Source: Gymnopilus junonius
Lineage: Eukaryota > Basidiomycota > Agaricomycetes > Agaricales > Galerinaceae
Reading direction: 5' to 3'
NCBI GenBank assembly: GCA_015501075.1
Contig: JADNYJ010000065.1
Coordinates: forward strand, 1 to 64,000
DNA: 64,000 nucleotides
Shown in pieces: positions 35,041-47,049 of the stretch (position 1 is its first letter; the number at the start of each line of letters is the position of its first letter). The translations under genes and the position numbers were made by a program. The notes beneath the pieces are model-generated. The model saw nothing but the letters and a program-made list of their open reading frames with translations. It was not told the DNA's origin and made no database searches.

Positions 35041-37245
35041 TTAACGGCAGTCCTCAAGCAAGCTATTGCGTTGTTTAGTACTCCGATTTGGGTACAAGTT
35101 CACGGGCGAATCCACAAAACCCCCAGACGCGATTGCTCTAGATGACCTCAGCGCAGCAGATGGAGAACATAGGTTCCTTGAACATGCGCAAGAGCATGTC
35201 GCTGAGTTCTTGAAAAGAATGCTGGCGTGAGTAGATTTATTTCTGAGATCTTTGTTTTTCGACGGAAGCTTGACAATGCACGGTATTTCAGTATCAGAAG
35301 GTTCCGGATTGGATGCTGGGTATGTATCTGCACTTATATTAGTTCCCTAACCAATCGAATGATTTCAGGTCAAGCCGAAGAGGATTTGCTCCACACGGCG
35401 AAGGATATTATACCCGATGCAAACGATTCCAAACCGAGATCAGTAGCCTTGAGAAGGACCTATAATCCCGAGGATCCTTCTCAGTCAAACTCGTTTGAGA
35501 CCCAATGCTGTCATTCTCTGCACCAATATCAAAGTAAGCGAGAAGGGTAAAGTGGGTGAACGAGGTAATAGTGGCATACGTTGGGGTAATCACAATTCAT
35601 TCCTTGTCAATTATTGTTTCTTACATATTTTTCTCAAGCTTTATTACGAGGTTTTGACGCAGTTGCCCTGGTAACACAACAACTTCGTGCAGATGCATAC
35701 AGACAAGCTAGTTCCATCCTCATGCATGGGGTAAGTAGTGTGGCTTAAACTCGTTATTCGAACTTAACACTATTTTCAGAACGAGAAAATCATAGACGAC
35801 GTAGAGTTGGCACACGCATTAGGTTTCCTATGCAGGAGATCTCTTCAAGGACAAATTTCAATACCCATGGGGTCAAAGTCCTCCGGGGTATATCGACGAT
35901 GGGTCATTTATGAAGGTGAAGTTGGATGCATTAGGGTATTTCGAAGATGGAAAGACCAATACCGTGGATGATTTCGTAAAAGATACGCTTCTGAAGTAAG
36001 GGGGCCTATTTTTCAGCTTTTCGCTATCTCAGTCAAATATCTGATCGAAATTTTGCAGGGATGTTTCTATTCCCGAGTGGACCGCCGGTGGGTTCACTGC
36101 CATTTTTTTGTCTTTCTTTTACTGAATTTTAATTGAGTATAGAGAATGTGGTCAATGATATACTTTTTCAGTTTGACACGATTATCAAGGGTGATGCTCT
36201 CGGTCGCTCCTGGCCCGATGTGAAAATCGACAGACCGTTCTATGATCTTACAGGTAATAACAAGTCTGTCAACGACAATGCGATCATGGTATTTTATTCG
36301 TACTCGAAAACCCTTTATGATGGAAGAGTTGTCAAGATTACCTACATCTACTGGATGGGCGTGAGTTGACTTCTCTGCAGTGCGAGATGAATGATGTGAA
36401 TACTACTTTCCTATAGATGATATACGAGAAGCTGCCGCTCAGAACTGTGCTCTACAACGACATGATCCTCCAGCTGTTTAATCATCTGCACGATTCCATG
36501 CCTTCAGTAAGTATAACTATAAAATTACCGAGGGAGCATGGTACTCAATCAAAGTGCTAGGTCCCGAGCGACGACCTCACCTCCGATAAGGAAGGCTTGA
36601 TCACTCTTTTGTCGCGCTGTGAGTCGGTAAACTTCAAGAGTGCTTTCAAGTATGATTTCAAAGGAAACTCCACAAATCCAAGCGACAACAACTGTGATGA
36701 AGTATATGGAGTAGCAGTATTTGGAGAATTTGAGGAGGTATCGGAATCGATCATATCTCAATGGACGAAGGAGGAGATATTCAAGTGAGTGATATACATG
36801 CAGAAGGCCTCATACTACTTTACTAATTGACTGTCTCTAAGGGATAATACATTCTCTTTCTTTAACAGTGGTGCGCGGGGTTTTCTTCTACACAGTGTTC
36901 CCTCTTACCTTCTTATTTTAGTTCCTGCTATCAAAACCAAACTCGACCAGCAGATTGCCTTTTGGCTTACACAGAATGGCGGCACGACGCAAGACAACAA
37001 CTGGGGACACGAGAAGTTTGCCAAATTGTATGGTCATCCATCGGATAGTTCCAAGGAATTGCATACCAGGGTCTTCGTTTCTTATGCCAATGCTTCCTTG
37101 CGAGGAATGGGGCAGAAAGGAACACAAACCTTTTTTACTATATGGGGGTAAGACATACTATACTGCCTTCCTCGAATTTCTTGCTGACTTTCTCTTCTCG
37201 TGGTAGATATACTATGTAGGAGACAGCGATTCAGATGGAGTGTGA
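35041..37245 (+). pseudogene. Frameshifted head-to-head paralogue of the 616-aa gene
   Basis: Exon-like blocks follow the order of the gene at 31632-34094 on the opposite strand. One at about 35085-35227 reads FGYKFTGESTKPPDA. One at about 35385-35590 contains RLRPNAVILCTNIKVSEKG and, one frame over, NEVIVAYVG before a donor. LYYEVLTQ starts at 35640, and later blocks contain FKDKFQYPWG, WPDVKIDRPFYDL (near 36220) and YIYWMG. The last exon ends IYYVGDSDSDGV (stop 37243-37245), matching the acidic tail. At least three frame breaks, near 35555, 35680 and 35822, argue for a pseudogene, although the region from 36130 onward is open through several well-formed introns. CpG content is normal here, so decay was by indels. 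Confidence 0.72.
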
Positions 37246-37479
37246 AAGAACTGGACTTCGTATGGAATAACGACTGGTTCGAGCTCTGCTCTTGACAATG
37301 TACTTGCGTTAATAGTATCTGTAACTCGAAAGTTATCACATGAATGATTTGCTTTTTGAGCCTTTGAAATTTCTAGAAGATAAGCTCACCAAGGAACAGT
37401 GAACCTTTGGCTTTCGATTCCAGATTTCCGGTTGTGTCTGAAGCCGTTCATTCACTGACGCTATCTCCTGAGACGGGCT

Positions 37480-37590
37480 ATGGAAAAAGAGCGTGCCACT
37501 AGCGTGCGTGGCGTGCACTGGCGTGCCAAGCGTGCCACGCTAAATAAAAGCGTGCATTAGCGTGGCACGCGATCACGCATTGTTACAGAT
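37480..37590. repeat. Cluster of GCGTGC words
   Basis: Within about 90 bp the word GCGTGC or its complement GCACGC occurs around ten times, in both orientations and at irregular spacing (for example 37493, 37503, 37511, 37521 and 37530). It follows the end of the decayed paralogue and is non-coding. Such clusters are typical of subterminal transposase-binding regions, which is an inference. A similar but CpG-less cluster lies at 43165-43510. Confidence 0.6.
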
Positions 37591-38125
37591 ACCTTTATAA
37601 TGTCCAACCTTACATATTAGATATATTTTGGGTTTCTGAGTACTGACTTCGGCAAAAAATCTCGGATTTGGAATTTTCGGCAGTTCGGCAGTTCGGCGCA
37701 TTCCGATCGCTCAGCAATTTGCCACGACATCTTGAACGTCGAGCTCAACCGCCTCAATCTACGAGGCCCTCAGCAAACCCGTTGCGCTAATGTCTCACAT
37801 TCGTGCGTCATTCCCTTCGTCACTTGGCTGCTAATTAGCTTATTCAGTGAATTTTAGCCACGTCATCGAGGGTTATAACCCATAATTCTTCGCGTTCTTG
37901 TTTCCCTACCCCTTCACTTTTACCACTTTGTCGACTTCTCTCCATCCTCCAAGTACGCTATGATTGTCTCTATCCAGTGAGTACTGTAATCTCTAGTTGT
38001 TTCCCTTATTGAATGATCTTCTATCTAGCTTTCTACTGTTACAACTCATCCATTTCTGGCTCGTTCTTCATTCTAGCACACGTCAAAGCTCTCTGCAATA
38101 TTCTATCGTATACCACCTCTTTCAC
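37591..38125. other. Unassigned region upstream of the cysteine-cluster gene
   Basis: No gene. At 37675-37700 a gcagttcg word is repeated in tandem. C/T-rich stretches from 37890 to 38090 may be the promoter or 5' untranslated region of the gene that starts at 38126. Confidence 0.35.
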
Positions 38126-39780
38126 ATGTCTCAACCTGGAGTCCCTGCTCTCAACTCTGCCGTGGATGGCTTAAACTGTAATAATTGTGGTCGTTTCGTC
38201 CAGTTTCAGGCCTGCAAGAGCAATAAGAATGGAAATAAGGGCGTGTTATTCACAACGGTATGCCCTTCTCTCTTTAAATTCCTTGGAATTAAGAACTAAA
38301 TTTTGACTATTACAGTGCCACGGCGTTAACGACCAGGGAGAACGATGCTCCTTTATTTGAAGGGCGTCGAAATCACCGAGCGTATCACCCACACTCCCTT
38401 CCCAGGCAACCTTCGCCAATCTCCCATCTCTGCAAGCTCCTTTGGCCCCCATTCCCCATGCCGTAGTCAAATGCCTCGTTGAAGGCTGTGGTCAGTCACG
38501 TATAGCTGACGACTGTCAACATCGGATTTGTCGAAAGCACTGCGTCGAGAAGGGTGGATGCCTATCCAAGAAACACAGGACCATGACCACGCAAGCCTCT
38601 GCTGGTGCGACTGCACCAGCTTCCTCATTCCAGCAGGCCCCTCCGATGCTGCCGCCGCCTGCTTCCTTTCCTCTCCACTCTGAGCAACCGCGATCGTCTA
38701 CCCCCCTTCCTACTCCACCACCTGCTGAGCTCTCTGAGTTGCCATTACCGGAGGTCGTTGATGCGAGACCTGATCCCCGCTTAGCGTCTCACCTCAGGCC
38801 GATATTTACTGAAGCATTGGCCCAACAACACGAGTTCAGAGAACAGCAGAGGAAGCTCGACTCTGAGCGTCAAGCTCACGCAAAGAAGGCCAAGGAACGT
38901 GTCGCTGTTTATGCCTGGACTAGTGATGACGCTCCTCATGTCGTTCACATTATCCAAGCTGGGGATGAATTCAGATGACCGTATTTCAGTATCTCGTCGG
39001 CATTACTTTCAACTATAGGACTTTTGGAGGCCAGTGAGCGAGGAGACCTGCGCGTGTATGATGAAATGGATTTTGCGGATTGGGCAGCGTATCTTCCTCA
39101 AAGATCAGTCCCTTTGTAAGTGGATCGACGTTCAAAGGTGCCTTGAGGCACCGTCTCGGAACTCAACACTGCACCTCCGCTACGGTTTACCTCGTGAACG
39201 TGCCTACGTTCGTGAGATGCTCAAGGCTGGTTCTCCACTACCCTCCCCTCAACGAACACCCTCTCCACCGTCACCTCCAGGTTTTTCGACTCCAGTGCTA
39301 CCTCAACTCATTAATCATAAACAGATGGCCGCCATACCATTCATGGACCTCACGGCATCTTCGTCGCCATCTCCGTCGCCATCTCCATCGCAAATCCAAC
39401 CAGGAGCTTCTCACGCCGGTGCGGGATCTGTCGACTATCCAATCGAGATTGGTGATGGTGAAGCGAAGCGTTGGCCTGCTGATTATCATGTTGTCGACAT
39501 TGCCAGGTGCCTCCGTGAATGCAGTGGACGAACAACCCTCAGAAGAAATCGGGCTCACACCCAATGAACTATCTTTGAGGAGTGCTTTCCCAGAGCTCGC
39601 TTTGTCCCTGCGATGTTTACCGATCAGAAAAAGCTCTGGAAATCAGCATCCAACTCGCTCAGGGACGAATTCATCGAGGCGGGTCGAACCGAGGAGGGTC
39701 TCTGGTCAGTGTTTGCGCGCCGTGTATGTCGAGGTGAGAAGAAAAAGTCTCCCGCATGTGAGGTGATTGATATCGAGTAG
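38126..39780 (+). pseudogene. Cysteine-cluster protein of a dispersed basidiomycete family, broken
   Basis: Exon 1 (38126-38257) starts MSQPGVPALNSAV and carries CNNCGRFVQFQAC. After a GT-AG intron exon 2 opens with CHGVNDQGERCSFI, completing a zinc-finger-like set. The same frame continues past a TGA at 38358-38360 into CLVEGCGQSRI and HRICRKHCVEKGGC, a second cysteine/histidine cluster. A second in-frame TGA near 38975 is followed by PYFSISSALLSTIGLLE. Both stops sit where Trp would fit (TGG to TGA). After frame changes, WPADYHVVDIARCLREC and FVPATFTDQKKLW appear near the end. I know similar dispersed fungal proteins but no function. Two stops and two frameshifts make this copy non-functional. 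Confidence 0.62.
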
Positions 39781-39992
39781 TTATGTACATTCCCAAGCCC
39801 TTTTTATTCTGTCTTTCTCGCTATGTTGTCCTCTTGTATTCTAGTTATGTATGTTTCTTTCGTGTATTTGGAAGTGGCTATTTCTCTTTCGCATGTGTAG
39901 CATAAAGCATAATCCATAAAGTTCTGCCTATTTCGAGATGTCTACACTGAGTGAGCAACCATAGTAAGATCCTAAATCCGTCTACCCCCAAT

Positions 39993-42156
39993 CTACCTCG
40001 ACAACGGCCATGTTCCTGGCATACACCCCCCCTTGGCAAGCTTTTCTCGTGTCATGATATTTCTCCTTCGTATCATTTCATCAAGAAAAAAGTTGTAGCG
40101 ATGAGCCTGCATCTCACGGCATATGGCATGATATCCACCCAACCAGCTGTTTGTTTGCTCTGCAATCGAAGAATTAAAGTACCACTGCTGTTTACCTTCA
40201 CCGAGAAGCTCAGGGTATGCGGTTGGATTGCAGTGGTCTTGACAGAACTGGTCCTTCTCACTGTGCTTACACTTAAAGTGAAAGACGTCAACAGTCAGGC
40301 CCACATTCTGAAAGAAAGGGTCGGTTTTGACGGCCTTCGCAATGGAACAATTATTGTCAAAAAATATGTGATCAGGTTTTGTGCCTGGAACACGGTAAGT
40401 GCACTTGATCATCTCCTGTTAATATCTCGTAAGAATTTTACAGTGTCTGGTTGAAATGTTGAAAATGTACAATCACACTATAAAGTGCTTCTGCATGGTA
40501 AAACATTTCTCGAGCGATAATGATTCCACATGGCGCAACAAACAGTTGTTCGTTATGAGTCCTTTTGTGGCCAAACTGGGCACGAAGGGTCTTTCTTCTT
40601 GCTGTAGGGTCTTCTACTGGTGTAGCTGTGACTGGAATGGGTAGACCTCTGTGGTTAAAATCAAAGTCTTCTTTGGTGTTGTCATCATCGACAAGTTTGG
40701 AGATATTTGCCAATTCGATAGGCAATGCATCCTGTGGATGAGCAAGCTGTGCACGATGGAGGCGCTCCTTAAGTTGAAAGCGAGCTTGGCCACAGTCATC
40801 GTGAACCTTCTCCACTGCTTCATGTTCTGGAAGCATGCAAGTTTTCCTCCCAGTAACAGCAGGAAGCAAGCAGTGAACAATTGCGCAAACCTGATTGAGC
40901 TGGCTGTGGGTCGGACAAAAATGATCATGGTTATTAGCCAAAGGGATCTTGCAATTGGGTTCACTGCAGCATGGATGGCCAACTGTGACACCGTCAATCA
41001 CGACAACTGACACTTTCTTTCCTATGTCAAATTAAAATATTAATATTGCATCATGAATTTTTGACAGAAAAATTGTACCTGGATAGAAGTGAGTGCATTT
41101 ATTGCAATAGTGCAGAAGCTCCGGCTGGCTGCAGAGATGCAAACAGTTGTTCCATGCACATACAGCTTCTGTGAAGCGGTCCTTGGCTAGGCCTCCATGC
41201 AGAACAACCAATGTTGCTCACTGGGCCTGGCAGTCCTCGAGGAGCAAAAGAATGGTGAATGCATCATAAATCTGATCCGAGGTTGCCTGCAAATTAAATT
41301 GCCAGTCCAGTGGTGGGCTGTTGCTGATATGCGCCATATTGTAAATCTGCGCACAGTTCATTGCTGAAGTCCAGGAAAGTAACATCATTATAATCCACAT
41401 ATTAACTAGTTTCCGTTCAGCAAATTGATGCTCGCCAATCTGTAATATGTCAGGAATTTTGTCATAGTAAATTTGTTGACCATCATGGACCCGAAAATTG
41501 TGGTGATAATTGACCTTGCAACCTTATTAAAAAAAATCACTTTAGATGATGAGAATCATATCAAAAAGGAAATTGCATATGTTCGCAGTAGAGGTGGATT
41601 GACCAGATGGGCACAGGACCTTTATCCATTGGAAATAAGACTCCTTGCTGAGCTTCGCTTTTTTTGAGCATCAAGCATTGGAATCATTCACAACTCTTGT
41701 TCATGCATAGATGGGATGGAGGGAAAACTGTATGAAAGGCTATTGGCAATTAACATATATTCATAAGGATGAGGAATCACTGCAGGAGTAATAAAGACTT
41801 ACTTATCCCTCGAGGATGGCCAAACTGCTCATAATCAGAAAGAGAGCTGCTGCAAGCTGGAGAAATGTTGAGATTGGTGTTCCAAGCTGTTGGAGCAAGT
41901 ACTTTCCAAACAATACTGATGGGTGACAATGGTATCAAGCATGCTTCCAGAGAAACCCTTGAATGCTAGGAGGAAGCACAGGGTGCAAGTCACCAACAAG
42001 GTTAAAGGAAGCAGGCTGTGCTAGTAGAATGTCATCCTTGAGCCTTGACACAAAGGCAACAAATTTAACAAGCCACTCAAAAGCTATGGGTGGCTGTCCT
42101 GATGAAGCGAGTAGTTGCAAAAGGTTTGGTAGTTCACTCATTAGTCTGAAAGGCAA
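39993..42156 (-). pseudogene. KDZ-type transposase with cysteine clusters, broken
   Basis: From the right, LQIGEHQFAERKLV and LSWTSAMNCAQIYN (about 41440-41340) are followed by LHYCNKCTHFYPG. An intron then precedes VVVIDGVTVGHPCC, EPNCKIPLANN and HDHFCPTHSQL (about 41000-40900). This is the CxC6-type cysteine cluster that accompanies Kyakuja-Dileera-Zisupton transposases. The last exon (40412-39993) carries FFDNNCSIAKAV, VDVFHFKCKHSEKDQFC and AEQTNSWLGGYHAICREM, typical of the catalytic half. A TGA near 41218 and the poorly defined 5' part indicate decay. KDZ elements are cut-and-paste transposons of fungi. No terminal repeats were found. Confidence 0.78.
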
Positions 42157-43164
42157 CTTGTGCTATGAGACGATAATCTTGCTGCTAGACCTGCTTTATA
42201 CTTTTTGCTGTCCTCATGATACAGTCACACATAACCTCATAGAATAAACTGATAAATTCAATTGATCAATGAACCCATTTTGATGAATATTGTCCTGGCA
42301 GGACCATGTTCAATTTCCTCAAAAGCAGCTTCTTTGCCAAATGTTGGACCATTCTTATCTCTAACGGCTCTGAAAATGAGATTCAATTACCTTACAGGCA
42401 CCCACATGTGACTGCATATCCTTTATCTTATATAAGAGCACCAGATGACCTCTCAGAGCCTTCTCTGCAGTTTGCTCTGACTCACATTGTCCCGGGTCTT
42501 GTGGGTGCTGCTTTACTAGTTCTGACCACATATGTAACCAACTACTCTGAGTATGGCAGAGTTGATACTCTTATCTTGTACAATGGATGATAATGCTCAT
42601 ATATTAAGTGTTCTCTTGAACACGAAGGCAGCTGAGATATGGTAATGACATTCAAAGTTGAAGTGGTCAAGTAGAGCAGGCAGGCTTTGTGTTTATTTGG
42701 CAGTAGCTTCATCTTACTGCTTAAGGAAGGTTCGATCATTTGCCGAATCGCCGAATCGCCGAACTGATGAAATTTCCAGGACCCAGATGTCCTCCTTCAG
42801 TACTACATGTGTCTGTGATGGCAGAGTGATCGAGATGACATTGGAGTTAGGTCTTCCTAGGGTGCCGAGAGAGCTACCATACCCATTGTCTGAAAATGAT
42901 GGTAGATATATTCAAAGCAAATATTTTCCCAGAACAATACACTATCAATAATGATGTTACAGGTCTCCTTAAGAGCCCAAACCAGTTGATGCAGTTTGTG
43001 CACAAAGGGTTATGGACAATGACTTAGTCAGTGTTCGAATTCTCATGCTCCTTCTGATGCTCCAAAACTGAAAGATGGACAACAATTTAAGTCCTTAGAA
43101 TATCTATGGGCTACTTTCTCTTAGAAAATTATAAAGAGCTATTAAGGGCGACTTCACCTTGCAC
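42157..43164. other. Unassigned DNA
   Basis: A plus frame at 42306-42590 contains SYIRAPDDLSEPSLQFALTH and VPGLVGAALLVL, which looks like a protein fragment, but I cannot name it. Around 42740 the word gccgaatc is repeated. The rest shows nothing recognisable. Confidence 0.35.
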
Positions 43165-43510
43165 TTTGCACACTAATGCACGCTAACATTATGCTGGTGC
43201 ATGCTAATGGCATGCCAATGCACGCCAATGCACGCTTATGTCATGCCAGTGCATGCTAATGTCACACCATGCATGCTAATGTCACACCATGCATGCTAAT
43301 GTCACACTGTGCATGCTAATGTCACGCCATGCACGCTAACAGCACACTGTGCACACTAATGGCATGCCAGTGCATGCTTGTGCACACTATTCGATACATC
43401 CAATAGGTAGCATGCATGCATGCATGCCAATGGATGCTAGCGTGCAACTGGTGTGACATGCTAATGTGCATGCTAGCACACTTGTGCATGCGTGTGCCAT
43501 GCCGATTTCT
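43165..43510. repeat. Short-period array of GCATGCTAATG words
   Basis: More than fifteen copies of gcatgctaatg, gcacgctaa or gcatgcc-like words follow one another, several in a period of about 21 bp (for instance 43250, 43271, 43292 and 43313). A pure catg run lies near 43410. It is non-coding. The words equal those at 37480-37590 after CpG to TpG or CpA change, so the two may be related subterminal arrays. Confidence 0.65.
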
Positions 43511-43885
43511 GATAGCCCTCCTGAGACCCTTGCACAGATTGTTTGCAGCTTACCACCAATATTGTCAAATCTCCAGCATTGTTAGATCTCCAGTGCATAC
43601 AATGTGTCTGTATCCACTGGCAGTTCCTGTTTTACCTTTACCTTCTAGGTTTGCTCTTTATTTCAATGATGGATGATACAATGTCCAATGGGCTCAAGAC
43701 TAGCATGTGGTCTACAAGATGACAAAGTTCTGTTCTTTCATTCAGAAAGGGCAGAATATATCAGCACGATCCACTTGGGCAAGGAGATGGAACACTGTTA
43801 CATTTGAAGTTACAAACAAACAATCACTCAATTTGGGTCTATTTCTGCTGTAGGTGCCAACACCCAATTTCCCAAGCAAGGAATA

Positions 43886-44526
43886 CAGTGTAATACACCT
43901 CCTTGGCACATGATACCTCCTTGGCACAACTGCGATTTCCGAACTTAGTTTTCGCCGGTCGGCCATAAAATCTATGTATATGCCTTGATATATACTTAAT
44001 CTATCGCCATACAAAATTTCAGCTGACGGGATAAAGTTGTCGAGGCAGGACAATGCAATTACCCATCAAAATTAGAGAAAATCATCCTTCACAACTTTTT
44101 GGACCTAACTTTTTTCATTTTTGAGTGCAGCTTTCAGCCCTGAATTTTAGATTCATGTTTAGAACAGTACTGCCTTCGATGTCAGCTAGATTTGACATGA
44201 AAAATGCACGGATTGAGGGCAAAATTGGGCATGAAAGGGCAACCGTGATCAGAGCGTGACACGTGCACTCAACGGCGCGTTGGACGCGTCGCCTAGTAAA
44301 TGGCATTGTCACACTTGTGCCAAGGACCTTGATTTGTGACAAAAGGCTGCTCTCGACAAATTATCCTCTAATTCACCCATAATCCATGCAATGGAGTCAA
44401 TCATTAGCAATTTGATACCTTAGAAGGTCCTCATTAAGCTCATATAAATTTTTTTGCAGGATTTCTAATAATTGTGTTTTAATTTGACGAATAAAAAGTT
44501 TTGTGCCAAGGAGGTGTATTACACTG
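43886..44526. mobile_element. 641-bp Tc1/mariner/pogo-type MITE with TA duplication
   Basis: It starts CAGTGTAATACACCTCCTTG and ends with its reverse complement; the inverted repeats are at least 25 bp. It is flanked by TA at 43884-43885 and 44527-44528. The other arm of the large inverted repeat has the same flanking sequence with a single TA and no insert (about 49926-49928). That is a natural empty site and proves both boundaries. The left TIR includes a second cctccttggcaca word 20 bp inward. No transposase is encoded. Confidence 0.95.
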
Positions 44527-46046
44527 TAAGTCCAATGGCTATCGCCTTTTGATTCTGGCACAATTCCCACTGCACATTCAAGTTCTGCCATTTCACCTCT
44601 CAGAATCAGATTATCATTGTCTGTTTGCCTTCCCATACAACTCATGCACTTCAGCCCTGTGATGTGGGCATCTTCAGTCCATTGTCAAACCATTGTAAAT
44701 CTCTTGTGGTTTACCTCATCCACAATGGCATTGCTGTCACAAAATACAACTTCCTCAGGCACTACCATACTGCATGTCAAAAGGCCTTCAAGGTGACTAC
44801 AATTATTTCAGCATTTGCAAAGTCAGGAATCTGGCCATTGAACCCTCTTGCCATCCCTGATGAGGCTTACAAACCTGCAGTGAATATGACAACTCAAGCA
44901 GCAATGCCAGTATCATCTGATCTCACCCCACTTTTACAACCCATTGATGCTGAGGCAGTTGACGGCTCTACACAATCTGATGCTATTACTACATCAAGCA
45001 CTACTGATACTGGACCAATCTCTGTGTCATCCTCAGGCTCCACTAATACTACCATGTCAACCCAATCTGACATTTCTTCCCTATCCACCACAATGCAGCG
45101 CTATAAATTAGCTGACCTCCCTGCACCCCTCCCACCTAATGCTGGCTGAGTAGACCTCCAAAAGGAAAGCAAACAGCTGCAGGCCCTTCTTGATGAGGTT
45201 AGGGCCCAACTGGAAAGGAATCACACTATCAAAGTGCTAATGAGAGAAGAGAATGGGTGGCTATGGAGGATTTTGTATGAGAAGGAAACCCACAAGAAGA
45301 AAACCTATTCATCCTCTGACCCTCATCATATGATGTCTGAGGAAAATTTGCAGGAATTGGCACTTGCTGAATTGAGAGGGATGTGGAAAGGGGTTCTGAA
45401 GGATCTGGCCTTCAAAGGAGCCTTGAAACAGCATTGGAAATTGATTGAGGATGCAGAGAAGGAGGCAGCAGATGAACTGAGAAGGGCTGAGAAAGCAGCA
45501 GCACAGGAATTAAAGAAGATGGAATGAGAGGCAATGCAAAAGATAAAAAAGGCAGAGCAGAAGAAGAAGAAGTGAAAGTGAGAGGAGGAAAGGCAATGGA
45601 AGGCTGGTGAGAAGGTGGCTGAACTGGAAGAGAAGTGAAAGGCAAGGGAGGAGAAAACAAGACAGAAGGTGGCAGAAAAAGCAGAGAAAGAAAATGCCAG
45701 AGGGTGAGGTAGAGGTCGAGGGTAGGGCAGAGGCAGAGGCAGGGGTTGTGGTAGAGGCAGGGCTGTTACATCAGAAACCCAAAATGAAGAGGTGAGTAAA
45801 GAACTAGAGGAGGAGGACCTGGGAATACCAACAGAATTTGATGAGGAGTGGAACACTATGTGCCATGTTACTTTTGGCATACCAGAATGGCCTCACCCTA
45901 GACCACTCTACAGGCAAGCACAACCACAGACCACTATTACTCCTCTTCCAACTCTCGCCACCACCTCAAATCCTCCCACCATTTTGCAGTCATTGCAAGT
46001 TGGGAATTTGGCCAAGACAGACAACACAGGAAGTGCAGTTGCCTGA
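44527..46046 (+). pseudogene. 5'-truncated pogo-type DDE transposase (left arm)
   Basis: The frame from 44625 carries SHTTHALQPCDVGIFSPLSN, the third-Asp region of pogo/Tc1-type DDE_1 transposases, then SGIWPLNPLAIPDEAYK and a Ser/Thr-rich tail to a TGA at 45147-45149. Downstream frames continue as Lys/Glu-rich coil and an RG-rich stretch, with several stops. The second catalytic Asp should lie in LILDGHNSH, but the DNA (about 44548-44570) reads as if four bases including the Asp codon were lost. Sequence 5' of 43861 is absent, so this is a partial copy of the right-arm gene. Confidence 0.75.
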
Positions 46047-47049
46047 AGAAATCCTAGATGTAATATATGTAAAGATTAGCTTTGTAATACATTTTATATA
46101 AGTTTGAAAGACATATGAGGGTGCAATGCACTCACAATGCCTCTGGATGATGAGCAAGAGTGAGCAAGGATGATGAGAGTTGAAGATAAAAGAGCCAATT
46201 CTTATCTCAGCTATCAGCAAATGTCATGGCCAGGCCTTGGCACAGTGACTCCCACACCTGGCTGGCTGCCATGTGAACAGTCTATTTTGGGTTCTCACCA
46301 GAAAAAAATTCACTGCGGCTGTTGCAGGCATGAAAAAAAAAAAGAAACCTCAAGTCAAACACACTCAAGATATATGACAATCGATTAGAACAAAAATTTT
46401 GTCAGAATTAAGACTGACACATATACAGTCTGTGTGGCAACACAAATTGGCCAACATCTGGGTCATGTGCAGTACATTCTTAAATAATTGGTTTTAAACT
46501 GTCCATTTTTGGGTTGAAGCATGGTCTACTAATAATGCTGGTCAGGTAGTCTTGAGGTAGTTTGAAGCAGGGGACCAAGTTGGGGTTGCTATTGGGTCAC
46601 TCAAGGGTCACTGGGTGAAGAGGATCTGTTTGGCAACACCCTTGATGTTAAATAGCAGGAATATCTCCTCTGATGACTTGGTTGATCTTGGCATTGGACA
46701 TTTCTCAGTGCTCATTTTCTTTTCTATTCCACTATCTGTCTCGAAATCTAACTCTCCAACTACTGCCCTCTCCAGATTTTTTCCCAATACAATCCAGAAA
46801 ATCATTGGAATGTCCAAAATCTGGCAGAAGTCATCCAATCACAGTAAGAAGTGACTACCTTTTCTTTGATGTTACATGCTTTATAACAGAATTCTTTGAA
46901 TTCTTCCAGTGCATTCATGTCCTCAAATCTGTCAGGCTGCACCATAGCTGCTGGTGTGACAGTGAGATCAGGCTCCTCAGACAGTGTCACAGATAGCTAG
47001 TTAGATTAGATTAGATTGCATCAGTGGCTGTGCATGTTCTGTATGTCAG

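Larger units (their letters stand above)
43861..47049. repeat. Left arm of a 2.5-kb inverted repeat
   Basis: This arm is the reverse complement of 47406-49950. Paired positions add to about 94455. Apart from the 643 bp of inserted MITE plus duplicated TA, the arm is 2546 bp. I see only a few differences: one extra A near 44820 and single-base changes near 44710 and 44861. The arm contains the truncated transposase copy read on the plus strand. Confidence 0.93.

Noticed and set aside
45326..45880. 184-codon minus-strand frame with a mirror copy at 48575-49129
   Set aside because: It is the antisense of the Lys/Glu-rich transposase tail; the mirror copy exists only because of the inverted repeat.
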